Assembly: GCA_015243575.1 (NCBI GenBank)
Contig: CP042469.1
Location: forward strand, 3,624,929 to 3,688,928
Source of the DNA: Clostridiales bacterium
GTDB lineage: Bacteria; Bacillota; Clostridia; Peptostreptococcales; Anaerovoracaceae
Direction: 5' to 3'
DNA length: 64,000 nt
Shown: piece after piece, positions 1 to 8,544 of the stretch
Layout: each line of letters begins with the position of its first letter
Numbering within the stretch: position 1 is the first letter of the stretch
Program-made: the position numbers and the translations under genes
Notes under the pieces: model-generated
Database searches by the model: none
Seen by the model: only the letters and a program-made list of their open reading frames with translations
Told to the model about the DNA's origin: nothing

Positions 1-146
1 TTACTTTCCGCTGCTTCTCTCACATGAAAATGATCCCCGAGGCACGCAAGCTCGATACCTCTGTAACCCCGCTCCCTCAGTTTCCCGCAGAGGTCTTCCA
101 GGGGCAAATCTGCAAATTGTGCTGATATCAAAGCTACTTTTCTCAT
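1..146 (-). CDS. Sugar phosphate isomerase/epimerase, partial
   Basis: The first 48 codons of a minus-strand gene run off the left window edge. The protein begins MRKVALISAQFADLPLEDLC and continues through a GYRGIELACLGDHF stretch, which matches the N-terminal strand and helix of the xylose-isomerase-like TIM-barrel (AP endonuclease 2) family, where G-x-x-G-I-E leads to a metal site. Its ATG shares one base with the TAA of the upstream permease gene (a TAATG junction), so the two are translationally coupled and the enzyme belongs to the sugar operon. The exact reaction cannot be told from the fragment; isomerisation or epimerisation of the imported sugar or its phosphate is the inference. Confidence 0.75.
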   Translation of the reverse strand, partial: MRKVALISAQFADLPLEDLCGKLRERGYRGIELACLGDHFHVREAAES

Positions 147-1174
147 TAATGTTTTCTCTCCCTTCTGCTTTGGAATACAACGGCTATGATAATGATGATT
201 CCTTTTACCAAACCATTTAAAAATACCGGTATCTGTGCTGCAATCAGGATTCCCTCAATCATTTGAAGCATGATTGCTCCAATAAAGGTTCCAAGGATTA
301 AGCCGCTTCCGCCTGCCATGGCCGTTCCTCCGATTGCAACGGCTGCAATGGCATCCAGCTCATAGTTCACGCCAACATTGGGCGCTGTGATGGAAGTCAG
401 CCTGGAAGCAAGAAGGAAGGAGGAAATACCCACCAGAAGGCCGGTTATAACAAAGCACAGCGTCTTGACCCGGTCTACATTGATCCCTGTAAGTTTCGCC
501 GCAATCTGATTGGAGCCCACGGCATAGACGTATCTGCCGAATTTTGTCTTCGACATGATGAAGATCATGATGAGAGTGATGGCAATAAACCAAATCGCCA
601 TGTAAGGAATGCCTTTGAACCCGCCTCCCCGGAACAAGTAGCCCGCTGCAATCAATCTGAAATCATCGTAAACTTCAGCTTTAACATCAAAGGGCCCGCC
701 CTGTCCCAGCTGAACGATAATGGAACGGAAGGCAACCATGGTTGCCAGCGTAACAATAAAGGGTGCAATTCTGGCTTTCGTAACCAAAAGTCCGTTAATG
801 GTACCCAGGAAGGTGCCAAAGGCCACGCAAAACAGGAACATAATCCAGATGTTTTCCGTGGTGTTAAGGACAACGACCCCCAGACCCCCGACCAATGCCG
901 CCATGGAGCCTACAGACAAGTCGATCATACCGGCAATAATCACCAAGGTCATGCCGCAAGCAATAATTCCCTTGATGGTGGACTGAAGCAGCAAAAGAGA
1001 CAGATTTCCGTATGTAAGAAATTTCGGGTTGAAATAGGTGGCAATTATCACCAAAACCGCGAAGGAGAACAGGAATGTATAATTATAATAAAAGCGGATG
1101 AATTTATCCCTGAAGCTCTGGCCCTGAATGACGGGAGCTTCCTGAGGTTTTTCCTGTAACATCTTAATTTTCAT
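146..1174 (-). CDS. CUT2-family sugar ABC transporter permease (RbsC-like)
   Basis: This 342-residue membrane protein has about eight to ten hydrophobic segments from residue 33 to the C-terminus. Family features are visible: the GMTLVIIAGMIDLSVGSM segment, the GNLSLLLLQS start of the domain, and AVAIGGTAMAGGSG near residue 280, all typical of RbsC/XylH/MglC permeases (BPD_transp_2). The start overlaps the end of the ATPase gene by 11 bp. It forms the transmembrane pore of the importer encoded by the two genes upstream. Substrate specificity is not readable from the sequence. Confidence 0.9.
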   Translation of the reverse strand: MKIKMLQEKPQEAPVIQGQSFRDKFIRFYYNYTFLFSFAVLVIIATYFNPKFLTYGNLSLLLLQSTIKGIIACGMTLVIIAGMIDLSVGSMAALVGGLGVVVLNTTENIWIMFLFCVAFGTFLGTINGLLVTKARIAPFIVTLATMVAFRSIIVQLGQGGPFDVKAEVYDDFRLIAAGYLFRGGGFKGIPYMAIWFIAITLIMIFIMSKTKFGRYVYAVGSNQIAAKLTGINVDRVKTLCFVITGLLVGISSFLLASRLTSITAPNVGVNYELDAIAAVAIGGTAMAGGSGLILGTFIGAIMLQMIEGILIAAQIPVFLNGLVKGIIIIIAVVFQSRRERKH

Positions 1175-2669
1175 TTCTCATACCCTCCGTATTACATCCT
1201 GTTGCATAGTACATAACATCCACTTCATTGAGCTGATCTCTGGAAAGCTCCGCAGTAACCCTGCCTTTATACATGACGAGACAGCGGTCAGCAACCTTAT
1301 AGATCTCAGGAAACTCCGAGGAAAAGACGAGAATGCTCTTCCCCTGCTCCGCAAGGCTGTTGATGATCTTATAGACCTCAAACTTGGCGCCTACATCAAT
1401 TCCCTGGGTCGGGTTATCCAATATGTACAGTTCCGAATCCACTTCCAGCCATCTTGAGATGATTACCTTCTGCTGGTTCCCACCGCTCAAAGAGGTGATC
1501 AGATCGTTTCTGTCTCCCACCTTGATCGCGGTTTTCTTCTGGTTTTCTTCAAAGATTCGGTCAGTATCTCTTTTACTAATGAAGAGTTTCTTATGTTTGG
1601 CTACAAAATAAGCTGTGGCCATGTTATTGACAATGCACATATCCTTTATAATGGAACGCTCTTTACGGTTTCTGGGAACCATGCCAATTCCCCTGCGAAT
1701 GACCTCGCTGATATGCTTATAGTTAATTTTCTCCCCTTTGAAAGTTACCTGTCCGCTGTCCAGCTTTCTCGCTCCGAACAGCGCCTCCGCAAGCTCTCCT
1801 CTGCCGTCACCGTGGAGGCCTGTAATAGCCAGTACCTCGCCCCGCCTGACCATAAACGAAATATCTTTAAAGCAGCTATTACAGGTGATATCCTCGACCT
1901 TCATCACAACTTCCCCTGTAACCTCTTTTTTCTGAATCTCTTCTTCTACGAGAGACCGTCCCACCAGCAGCTGCGTTGCAATCTTTTCATCGATATCAGT
2001 GAAGTTGCCCGACTGGATGAACTTTCCGTCACGCAGAACCGTATATCGATCGCAGATGGCAAAGAGTTCCGGCATTTTATGAGAGATATAAATAATGGAT
2101 ACACCATCTTCTTTCAGCTTTCTCATAATGGAAAAAAGATTCTCAATTTCCCTGTTAGTCAGCGCCGTAGTGGGCTCATCCATAATGATAAGCTTACAGT
2201 CAAACAGAAGCGACCTGGCGATCTCTACCAGCTGCTTTAGGGAGGTATCCAGATAAGCAACCTGAAGGTCAGGATTGATCTCCAGATTCATTTTCTTTAG
2301 AATCTCTCTTGCCTTTTCCCTCATAAGAGGCTTGTTCAGCGTACCCCATTTATTTTTAATTTCTTCTCCGAGAAATAAATTTTCATACACTTTAAGATCG
2401 TTGATCAGGTTCAGCTCCTGATGTACAAAACCGATGCCCGATTGGAAGGCTTTTCTGGCATTCATGTCTGTCATCTGCGTCCCGTTCAGCCAAACCTCAC
2501 CTGCGGTGGGCGGAAAAATTCCACCCAGAATGTTCATCAGGGTTGACTTCCCCGCCCCATTTTCTCCAAGCAGTCCATGAATTTCACCCTTCTCAACAAA
2601 AAAACTCACATCATCCAATGCGATTACCGGCCCAAACTTCTTGGTAATATTCTTCATTTCTAAAAACAT
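1164..2669 (-). CDS. CUT2-family sugar ABC transporter ATP-binding protein (RbsA/MglA-like)
   Basis: The protein of 501 residues has two fused ATPase domains, the usual length of the family. The first half has Walker A GENGAGKST and Walker B LIIMDEPTTAL. The second half has a degenerate P-loop (GLHGDGRGE), a canonical LSGGNQQK signature and a LDNPTQGIDVGAK Walker B region, an asymmetry typical of RbsA, MglA and XylG. The open frame extends 22 codons further upstream, but an AGGTAGG ribosome site 7 nt before the ATG at 2669 and the alignment of MFLEMKNITKKFG with the family favour this start. It energises import through the adjacent permease. Confidence 0.9.
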   Translation of the reverse strand: MFLEMKNITKKFGPVIALDDVSFFVEKGEIHGLLGENGAGKSTLMNILGGIFPPTAGEVWLNGTQMTDMNARKAFQSGIGFVHQELNLINDLKVYENLFLGEEIKNKWGTLNKPLMREKAREILKKMNLEINPDLQVAYLDTSLKQLVEIARSLLFDCKLIIMDEPTTALTNREIENLFSIMRKLKEDGVSIIYISHKMPELFAICDRYTVLRDGKFIQSGNFTDIDEKIATQLLVGRSLVEEEIQKKEVTGEVVMKVEDITCNSCFKDISFMVRRGEVLAITGLHGDGRGELAEALFGARKLDSGQVTFKGEKINYKHISEVIRRGIGMVPRNRKERSIIKDMCIVNNMATAYFVAKHKKLFISKRDTDRIFEENQKKTAIKVGDRNDLITSLSGGNQQKVIISRWLEVDSELYILDNPTQGIDVGAKFEVYKIINSLAEQGKSILVFSSEFPEIYKVADRCLVMYKGRVTAELSRDQLNEVDVMYYATGCNTEGMRNEN

Positions 2670-2706
2670 AGCACTACCTACCTGTATCTTTATTGGTGAA
2701 GCAACA

Positions 2707-2738
2707 GCGATGCCGGCTGCTGTGCAGGCCGACATCGC
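2707..2738 (-). promoter_or_regulatory. Intercistronic hairpin after the binding-protein gene
   Basis: An 11-bp stem (GCGATGCCGGC against GCCGACATCGC on the plus strand, one G-U pair in RNA) with a 10-base loop lies between the binding-protein and ATPase genes. No T-run follows on the transcribed strand, so a strong terminator is unlikely. Such stems after a binding-protein gene often stabilise the upstream message and leave the binding protein in excess over the membrane parts; that role here is inference. Confidence 0.6.
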
Positions 2739-2758
2739 AACAATTTTATTATTGTTTC

Positions 2759-3790
2759 TTATTTAGGCATTTCAATGCTGTATCTTGTCACATAGATATC
2801 GTTATTTCTGAAATCCTTTTCGTTGCTGTTATCCACTTCTACGGTTGGGATCAGAATCAGTCCGGATGGCTTTTCCTTTCCGAGAACAACATCAGCACCA
2901 AGTTCAACCGCATCTCTTACCATGGCCGGTGAGAATGCGTATGTAACCTGCATTACGCCTTTGTCTGCCCATGGAGCAAAGGTGTCCAGATTTTCTTTTC
3001 TCGCACCTACTCCGGAAACCAGCTTGATATCCAGTTTGGCCGGTCCGTCATAGTTTTCGATCGCATCAAGCACGCCGAGAACAACTTCGTCATCATGGGT
3101 GAAAACTGCCTTCAGTGCTTCTACGTCTTCCTTACTGGAGCTGGACAGCCAGGTTTCCATCTGTTCCATCGCTTTGGCTCTCTGCCAGTCTGTTGAGAAC
3201 TGCTGTACAATATTGATGTTGGGATCTGCTGTTGACTTAAAGCCAGAGGATCTCTGCTCCGGAACGGTTGAATTGTCACCCTTGAATTCAAGGATATTCA
3301 CTTTTCCTGCCTTCAGGTCTTCTGCAAAGAACTTGTTGAAGTATTCTCCTGTCATTTCTCCGATTGTTACGTTATCGCCCATTAATTCAGCTGTAGGTTT
3401 AAAATCATTGATGAGTCTGTCATAGATGATGAGAGGAATTCCTGCGTCCATTACATTCTGGGCGGATGATCTTACTTCATCACCGTTATGCGGCCACAGT
3501 ACGATACAGTCAACTCCATCAGCAATAAGCTGATCAATCTGATTGTTCTGCTCTGAAGATTCAGCGGATGTCAGGAACTTGACGTCCATACCGGTTTCCG
3601 CAGCGATCGCTTCTGCTTCAGCCTTTGCATGTGCAATACTTTCACCCAAAAAGCCGTGGGTGGCGTTTGGCATAACAACGCCCAGAGTTCCTGCTTTTTC
3701 TTCTTTGTCCGCAGACCCTCCACCGGCGCCGCATGCAACCATTGAAAGAATTAATGCCATTACAAGGACTATCGCGAATACTTTTTTCAT
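2759..3790 (-). CDS. Sugar ABC transporter substrate-binding lipoprotein
   Basis: The 343-residue protein starts with a lipoprotein signal (MKKVFAIVLVMALILSMVAC) with the lipidated cysteine at position 20, followed by a glycine-rich linker. The rest is a Peripla_BP_4 / RbsB-like binding fold (LGVVMPNATHGFLGES, DGVDCIVLWPHNGDEV, FTHDDEVVLGVLDAI). It captures the sugar outside the membrane for the CUT2 importer encoded downstream. A GGAGGAG site sits just before the ATG. The gene has its own promoter and two LacI/CcpA-like operators upstream, so it can be expressed apart from the enzyme genes before it. Confidence 0.9.
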   Translation of the reverse strand: MKKVFAIVLVMALILSMVACGAGGGSADKEEKAGTLGVVMPNATHGFLGESIAHAKAEAEAIAAETGMDVKFLTSAESSEQNNQIDQLIADGVDCIVLWPHNGDEVRSSAQNVMDAGIPLIIYDRLINDFKPTAELMGDNVTIGEMTGEYFNKFFAEDLKAGKVNILEFKGDNSTVPEQRSSGFKSTADPNINIVQQFSTDWQRAKAMEQMETWLSSSSKEDVEALKAVFTHDDEVVLGVLDAIENYDGPAKLDIKLVSGVGARKENLDTFAPWADKGVMQVTYAFSPAMVRDAVELGADVVLGKEKPSGLILIPTVEVDNSNEKDFRNNDIYVTRYSIEMPK

Positions 3791-3860
3791 GATTCTCTCC
3801 TCCTGTTATTCGGCTGTTTTAACGTAGGCCCCAATTGATTCATCGGTGCCTTTCTCCTTA

Positions 3861-3889
3861 AAATTAGCATATTGTCAGATTAATGTCAA
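3861..3889 (-). promoter_or_regulatory. Sigma-A promoter of the importer genes
   Basis: On the minus strand a consensus -35 TTGACA (3889-3884) is separated by exactly 17 bp from TAATTT (3866-3861). Transcription would start near 3854, giving a leader of about 60 nt before the binding-protein gene. The tandem operators at 3917-3955 lie upstream of the -35, a position that fits activation or looping at least as well as simple blocking. Confidence 0.75.
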
Positions 3890-3916
3890 TAGCCATAAAC
3901 CCGATAATTTCAATAT

Positions 3917-3955
3917 GTTAATCGTTTACAACAGTTTTCTGTAATCGTTTACAAT
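3917..3955. promoter_or_regulatory. Two tandem LacI/CcpA-type operators
   Basis: Two copies of a TTGTAAACGATTAC-like palindrome are present, at 3917-3932 and 3940-3955, separated by 7 bp (23 bp start to start). The second overlaps the stop codon of the kinase gene. The same box lies on the promoter of the local LacI-family gene at 9595-9610. The motif also differs by only about one base from a catabolite-response element, so either the local repressor or CcpA could bind. Confidence 0.7.
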
Positions 3956-4995
3956 TTTACTGAAAAAAAATGCTTTTTTTCATACATTCTTGCTTTTACC
4001 TGCTCTCTGGTAGCCGTTCCTGTTACGCCGATTTGCTCGATTGTAACGGATGCGACACAGGCTCCCAAAAATGCTGCTTCCTTTTTTCCAAGACCAAGGG
4101 TTAGTCCTAGCATAATGCCTGCATTGGTCGCGTCCCCCGCTCCGCATATATCAAGCGGCGGTTTAGCAGGGAAGCTTGGAATATGGGTCTTTTCATTTCC
4201 TTCGCAGAGCAAGATGCCCTTTTCCCCCATGGTGACAATCCTTAGTCCCGTAAGTTCTGTCCCGCCAAGCTCATGTTCGTTACATTTTCGGATCACATTT
4301 CGGTACTCGCTGATAAAGCCCCGGGAATCTGCATAAAAAAATACATCCGGATACTTTAATGCCAGCTCGGAAATTCCGTCCCTTACCCGGTCTGTGACCG
4401 CAGAACAATTTCGCTTTAGGAACTGATCGGTAATAATAACACCCTGTGATTGCTGCACTGCCTGTTCCAGATTCCTTAGCAGCCTGTCTTCCAATTCCCG
4501 GGGTGTCTCTTCAAAGTTTCGGAAGTCCAAACGATTCATTTCGGAAGCCGAACCTTTTGCCTCCCCTCTCATGGGTTTCAAATAGGTATTTGTGAGAAGC
4601 TGCTCGGATGGAATCATTAGGCGTGTATCCGCCCCTATTTTTTCCAGCTGTTCCATCAGCTCAAAGCCATGCCCGTCAATTCCCAGAAGTCCGATGCAAA
4701 TTACCTGAGCGCCAAGACTCCGGAGATTGTTTGCCACCGTTCCTCCGATTCCCGCATAGGATGCAGTTTCATGAATCTGATAAGCAATGAGGCCGGTCTC
4801 AACAGACTCCTCATCCCTTGATGGCTTGCTGTAGACATACTTGTCGAGACTATAGTCGCCGAAGACGGTAATCACGCTTTGTTCGGCATGTTCTAAGACT
4901 CGAATGATCCTGTCGATATCAAAGAAATCCCCTTGCAATCTGTCCAGTTCTTGCATTCTGTCCGGCTCTTGCATCCTGGTATTTTCCTCATTCAT
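3949..4995 (-). CDS. PfkB-family carbohydrate kinase, RfaE/HldE-like
   Basis: This 348-residue ribokinase-fold protein has the N-terminal strand VITVFGDYSLDKYVY and a GIGGTVANNLRSLGAQV motif like PfkB signature 1. The catalytic anion-hole motif DICGAGDATNAG carries the GAGD that holds the base aspartate. The closest resemblance is to the kinase domain of heptose-7-phosphate kinases (RfaE/HldE); no nucleotidyltransferase domain follows. It would phosphorylate a sugar or sugar phosphate in the cytosol. The gene is 3 bp from the upstream deoxyhypusine-synthase-like gene. The first 25 residues are polar and low-complexity, so the start is less certain than the rest. Confidence 0.75.
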   Translation of the reverse strand: MNEENTRMQEPDRMQELDRLQGDFFDIDRIIRVLEHAEQSVITVFGDYSLDKYVYSKPSRDEESVETGLIAYQIHETASYAGIGGTVANNLRSLGAQVICIGLLGIDGHGFELMEQLEKIGADTRLMIPSEQLLTNTYLKPMRGEAKGSASEMNRLDFRNFEETPRELEDRLLRNLEQAVQQSQGVIITDQFLKRNCSAVTDRVRDGISELALKYPDVFFYADSRGFISEYRNVIRKCNEHELGGTELTGLRIVTMGEKGILLCEGNEKTHIPSFPAKPPLDICGAGDATNAGIMLGLTLGLGKKEAAFLGACVASVTIEQIGVTGTATREQVKARMYEKKHFFSVKL

Positions 4996-4998
4996 TGC

Positions 4999-5982
4999 TT
5001 ACCTCCCGGTTTCTTCCCGATCCAGCTTGATGACTCTTGCAGCCAGGTTGGGGACTGTCACAGAATGGTCTCCGCAGATGTAACAGCTTCTGCCTCCGTC
5101 GGCCACGGTTCTGCTCAGGATGGTTTTCCAGGGTCTAAAATAGTACCGGGGGTCCGTCTTCGGAGGGGCTTCTTCAAAGTCCTCACTTTCAATGGGCAAA
5201 AGGTCAAATACCGCTGTAGTAAAGTCTGTAATTCGCACGCCTTGCTGGTGCGCTGCATTTCTTGCCATAGCCAGCGCCTTAAGATAAACCTCCGGTCCGG
5301 CAACTGCCGATCCAAAATTTAAAAATACACCATGCGCAAGACCCGTCACGCTTTCCGTGTAAATCAGGAAATCCCGGTAGGATGCTTCGCCTATGGCAGC
5401 ACCGTCACAATTAGGGTGTTCATTTGTGATATCGCTTCCAATCCCGATATGAACGGTGCAGGGAACTCCTAGATGATATCCCATTGCAAGCACACTCTGC
5501 TCTCGGCCCGGAAATTCATTTTCCCAGATGCATCTTCCCACTGCTTCTCCAAAACCCAAACCGTCCTTGACGCCCTGATTTACGGCCTCATTCAGCAGCC
5601 CAGTTTCATTCCAAAGTCCGAATTGCCCCTCGGATATGTATTTGGCAACGCTTTCACAGGTTGCTCCGATCATCGCCATTTCAAAGTCATGGATGGCGCC
5701 GGCACCATTGGTTGCAAAGTGGGTTACAAGGCCTCGTTTCATCAGCTCGATCATGAGCAGGCCATTGCCGGTTCGAATCACGTGTGCTCCGTACATCATG
5801 AGAACCGTCGCCCCTTTGTGCTTCGCATTGAGGATGGCCTCTGCAAGCAGATCATACTTGGGATCATCCTTCCACTGTATTTCTCCGTCAACCGCCTTGA
5901 TGACCGTCTGCTTGACGTCATGGATTCGTTCTACCAGCGGCCTCAATTTCAGCTTGTTTCTGTCAAATTGTTTGTACGGCAT
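4999..5982 (-). CDS. Deoxyhypusine-synthase-like protein of unknown function
   Basis: The 327-residue cytosolic protein has a central stretch with the look of an NAD-dependent deoxyhypusine synthase Rossmann core: GATVLMMYGAHVIRTGNG, then THFATNGAGAIHDFEMAM. I do not see a clear counterpart of the catalytic lysine motif of true deoxyhypusine synthases, and bacteria of this type lack an eIF5A substrate, so another reaction is likely. Genes of this type occur beside GmhA- and HldE-like genes in other bacteria, as here. It may handle a sugar phosphate or a nucleotide-bound intermediate; this is inference. The ATG is 9 bp after the SIS-HAD stop codon. Confidence 0.5.
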   Translation of the reverse strand: MPYKQFDRNKLKLRPLVERIHDVKQTVIKAVDGEIQWKDDPKYDLLAEAILNAKHKGATVLMMYGAHVIRTGNGLLMIELMKRGLVTHFATNGAGAIHDFEMAMIGATCESVAKYISEGQFGLWNETGLLNEAVNQGVKDGLGFGEAVGRCIWENEFPGREQSVLAMGYHLGVPCTVHIGIGSDITNEHPNCDGAAIGEASYRDFLIYTESVTGLAHGVFLNFGSAVAGPEVYLKALAMARNAAHQQGVRITDFTTAVFDLLPIESEDFEEAPPKTDPRYYFRPWKTILSRTVADGGRSCYICGDHSVTVPNLAARVIKLDREETGR

Positions 5983-5991
5983 GGCAACTCC

Positions 5992-7359
5992 TTATCTAAT
6001 CAACTCCATGATTTTGTCTGTATCTTCAAAATCAGGGATAATGGCATCAGCACCAGCCTGAATCAGCCGTTCCCGCTTCCACTGATTGATGCCTTTCTGC
6101 CGAACCTCATCGCTGGCAACGCCAAAGGTATAGCCTCCCAGATTCTTCACAAGCTCAATCTCCACATATCCGTCTCCGAAGGATATCAGTTGATCGGGGC
6201 TCAGCTGGTTCTCAGAGATAATTTTCCGGATCACCAGTTCCTTGGAGCAGTCGGTTACGCCATCCAAGGCACCGTAGATGCCTCCGTCAAAATAGTCCTC
6301 AAGCTGCAGCAGCCTTACCTCCATCAGCACATCCTCTTCGTCGGTCCCGCTGGCAAGATAGGTTTTAATCCCGCATTCCCGCAATGCTTTGAGAAGCCTT
6401 CTTGCTCCGGTCACCGTGTATTTCTCGGGGTCACAGCCTGCTTTCAGTTCCTCGTGCCGATGCTCGATTCGCTCCCTTAGTCTTCGAAGGTACTCCGTCT
6501 TATATTCCAGAGCCTCTCTTGGCTGCCCTCCTCTTGCCGCAACCTCTTCCGCCAAGCGGATGCACTGGAAGATGGTCTGCTTTCCCGTAAGCGTATCGAC
6601 GAAGGTCCGGACAGTTTCCTTGATCTCCTCTTCCTCTTCGGCCTTGGGAGTTTCCTTCAGCACTTCAATAAAGTAGGGGATCATGACATCCTGCCAGCCT
6701 TCTCTGATGAGACTCAGTGTTCCATCGAAGTCGAACAGGGCTGATTTGATCTTCGCATTCTGTTTCGGATATCGTCTGATTTCAACACCCCACATATCCA
6801 TCAGCTCGTTTTGAATCGCACAGGACATGGCATGTTCATAGATCATATGCATATCCTCAAGCTGCTCCATGTTGTCCGTAGGTGCGATGAGCAGAAGGTC
6901 ACATAGTCCGGCAAGCTTTCCTCCGTCTCTACCGGAAAAGCCTATGGTGAAGATGTTCATCTCCTTTGCGGTTTCCACCGCCTTTACGATATTGGGTGAG
7001 TTGCCGCTTCCGCTGAAGACCACTAGTACATCCCCGCGCTTCCCTTGGGTGCGAAGCGGTATGGAAAAGATATCTTCATAGGAAAAGTCGTTGGCCAGAC
7101 AGGTGACGATGGGAGTGGAATCAGCAAGGCAGATGATTTTGAAGCCCTCCCGATTATGTACACGGCAGCCCTTTGTGAAGTCATTGGCCATGTGGGAGGC
7201 GGTAGCTGCACTTCCTCCATTTCCGGCTGTGAAAATCGTGCCGTCTTTTCCTTTTGTCTCAATCAGCTTCTGGATGATTTCTTCCAACAGTTCAAAATCG
7301 GTTTTTAGTAACTTTTCTGCGATTTCTGTTGAGTAATTTGAAAGGTATTCTTTCATCAT
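5992..7359 (-). CDS. SIS-domain (GmhA-like) / HAD phosphatase fusion
   Basis: Two domains are fused in 455 residues. Residues 1-190 are a GmhA-like sugar isomerase with FTAGNGGSAATASHMAND near the N-terminus, SGSGNSPNIVKAVETAKE in the middle and a late EDMHMIYEH segment at the place of the catalytic E and H. Residues 205-455 are a HAD hydrolase with motif I FDFDGTLS, motif II LASGTDE and a late FGDGYVEIE motif. It would isomerise a phosphosugar and remove or transfer a phosphate. The open frame extends 20 codons upstream, but GGAGG lies 6 nt before the ATG at 7359. Fusion of these activities points to consecutive steps. Confidence 0.8.
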   Translation of the reverse strand: MMKEYLSNYSTEIAEKLLKTDFELLEEIIQKLIETKGKDGTIFTAGNGGSAATASHMANDFTKGCRVHNREGFKIICLADSTPIVTCLANDFSYEDIFSIPLRTQGKRGDVLVVFSGSGNSPNIVKAVETAKEMNIFTIGFSGRDGGKLAGLCDLLLIAPTDNMEQLEDMHMIYEHAMSCAIQNELMDMWGVEIRRYPKQNAKIKSALFDFDGTLSLIREGWQDVMIPYFIEVLKETPKAEEEEEIKETVRTFVDTLTGKQTIFQCIRLAEEVAARGGQPREALEYKTEYLRRLRERIEHRHEELKAGCDPEKYTVTGARRLLKALRECGIKTYLASGTDEEDVLMEVRLLQLEDYFDGGIYGALDGVTDCSKELVIRKIISENQLSPDQLISFGDGYVEIELVKNLGGYTFGVASDEVRQKGINQWKRERLIQAGADAIIPDFEDTDKIMELIR

Positions 7360-7397
7360 GGTTCCTCCTTTGCGCTTACTGCCAATGAAAGAAGCTG

Positions 7398-8531
7398 TTA
7401 TTCCTCTACGGAAACCCACTTTTGCGTCATGGCACTTTCATGGATTTTCTCACATAGAATCATTTCTCTAAGACCGTCTGCAAAGGTAGCGTACTCGATT
7501 GGGGCGCTTTTGTCGGTGATGGAAGCATAGATCGCTCTGAAGTTGTTCTTAAATGCATCGGGAAAGCCTTCGGCATGGCCGCCGGGGTAGGAAATCTGTC
7601 TTGCCGTTTCGCTTGACATGAGCGACGGATCTTTGGTCAGCAGCTCGTTGGCCGAATCCCGGTGCCCGATCCACAGGTCGTTGATCTCATCATTGGTCCA
7701 ATACAATCCCTCTTTGGAGCCTGTGATATTGAACGTGATCCGATTCTTTCTTCCTGCTGCCACCTGGCTGATTACAGTACTCCCAACGGCACCCCCCTCA
7801 AAGCGAAGAAGGATATGCGCCAGATCCTCCGTGTTAATGGTGACGTCTTCATAGTCACGGAAGGTTTCTTTACTGAACGCATGGGTGTTCGCCGCTTTTT
7901 TTCTAACCGTATGAAAGGTTGCAAAGTCTGCAAATACTTGGGTGACTTTCATTCCGGTGGTGGTTTCCGCCAGATCGATCCAGTGGGAACCAATATCCGC
8001 TACCGCCCTGGTGGTACCTGAGAACTTTGGATCAATTCTCCAGTTGTAGTCGGTGTCATGAAACAGCCAGTCCTGGAGATACTCCCCATGCACAGCCCAG
8101 ACACTTCCTGCCTCTCCTCTTTTTATCTTCTGCTTCATTTCATAGGTGGCAGGATAAAAGCGGTTATGAAAATTCACTGCATTGACCAGTCCGGCTTCTT
8201 TGGCTGTCTTTACCATGTCACGACCCTCTTCAAGGGTTTTGCACATGGGTTTTTCGCAAATCACATTTACGCCCTTTTTCATTGCGTAAATGCTCATTTC
8301 ATGGTGGGTGTGATTGGGCGTACAGATGTGGATCATATCCAAATCCGTAGTTTCAATCATCTCCCGATAGTCGTCGAAATAGTTCGGAATGCAAATTGCC
8401 TCAGCTTTTGCTTTGGGATCAGAAACTTCGGTTAATGCCACCACCTCGCAATTTCCAAGTCTTCTGACCGCTTCGGCATGGGCGCTTCCAATGAAGCCGC
8501 TTCCGATAACTCCGACTCGGTGTTTTCTCAT
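7398..8531 (-). CDS. Gfo/Idh/MocA-family oxidoreductase
   Basis: The 377-residue protein has the N-terminal NAD(P)-binding motif GVIGSGFIGSAHAEA, the family signature CEKPMCKTLEEG around residue 95, and DIGSHWIDLAE with the catalytic D and H around residue 180. Members oxidise or reduce a hydroxyl of free or activated sugars and cyclitols. It is the first enzyme gene downstream of the LacI-type repressor (13 bp gap) and probably the entry step or an epimerising step of the pathway. GGAGGAG precedes the ATG. Confidence 0.85.
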   Translation of the reverse strand: MRKHRVGVIGSGFIGSAHAEAVRRLGNCEVVALTEVSDPKAKAEAICIPNYFDDYREMIETTDLDMIHICTPNHTHHEMSIYAMKKGVNVICEKPMCKTLEEGRDMVKTAKEAGLVNAVNFHNRFYPATYEMKQKIKRGEAGSVWAVHGEYLQDWLFHDTDYNWRIDPKFSGTTRAVADIGSHWIDLAETTTGMKVTQVFADFATFHTVRKKAANTHAFSKETFRDYEDVTINTEDLAHILLRFEGGAVGSTVISQVAAGRKNRITFNITGSKEGLYWTNDEINDLWIGHRDSANELLTKDPSLMSSETARQISYPGGHAEGFPDAFKNNFRAIYASITDKSAPIEYATFADGLREMILCEKIHESAMTQKWVSVEE

Positions 8532-8544
8532 TCATTCTCCTCCT

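Noticed and set aside
1593-2240. 215-codon plus-strand frame
   Set aside because: Antisense to the RbsA-like ATPase, whose motifs are intact; no recognisable domain.
5473-6480. 335-codon plus-strand frame
   Set aside because: It lies wholly antisense to the deoxyhypusine-synthase-like and SIS-HAD genes, has low-quality composition and no ribosome site.
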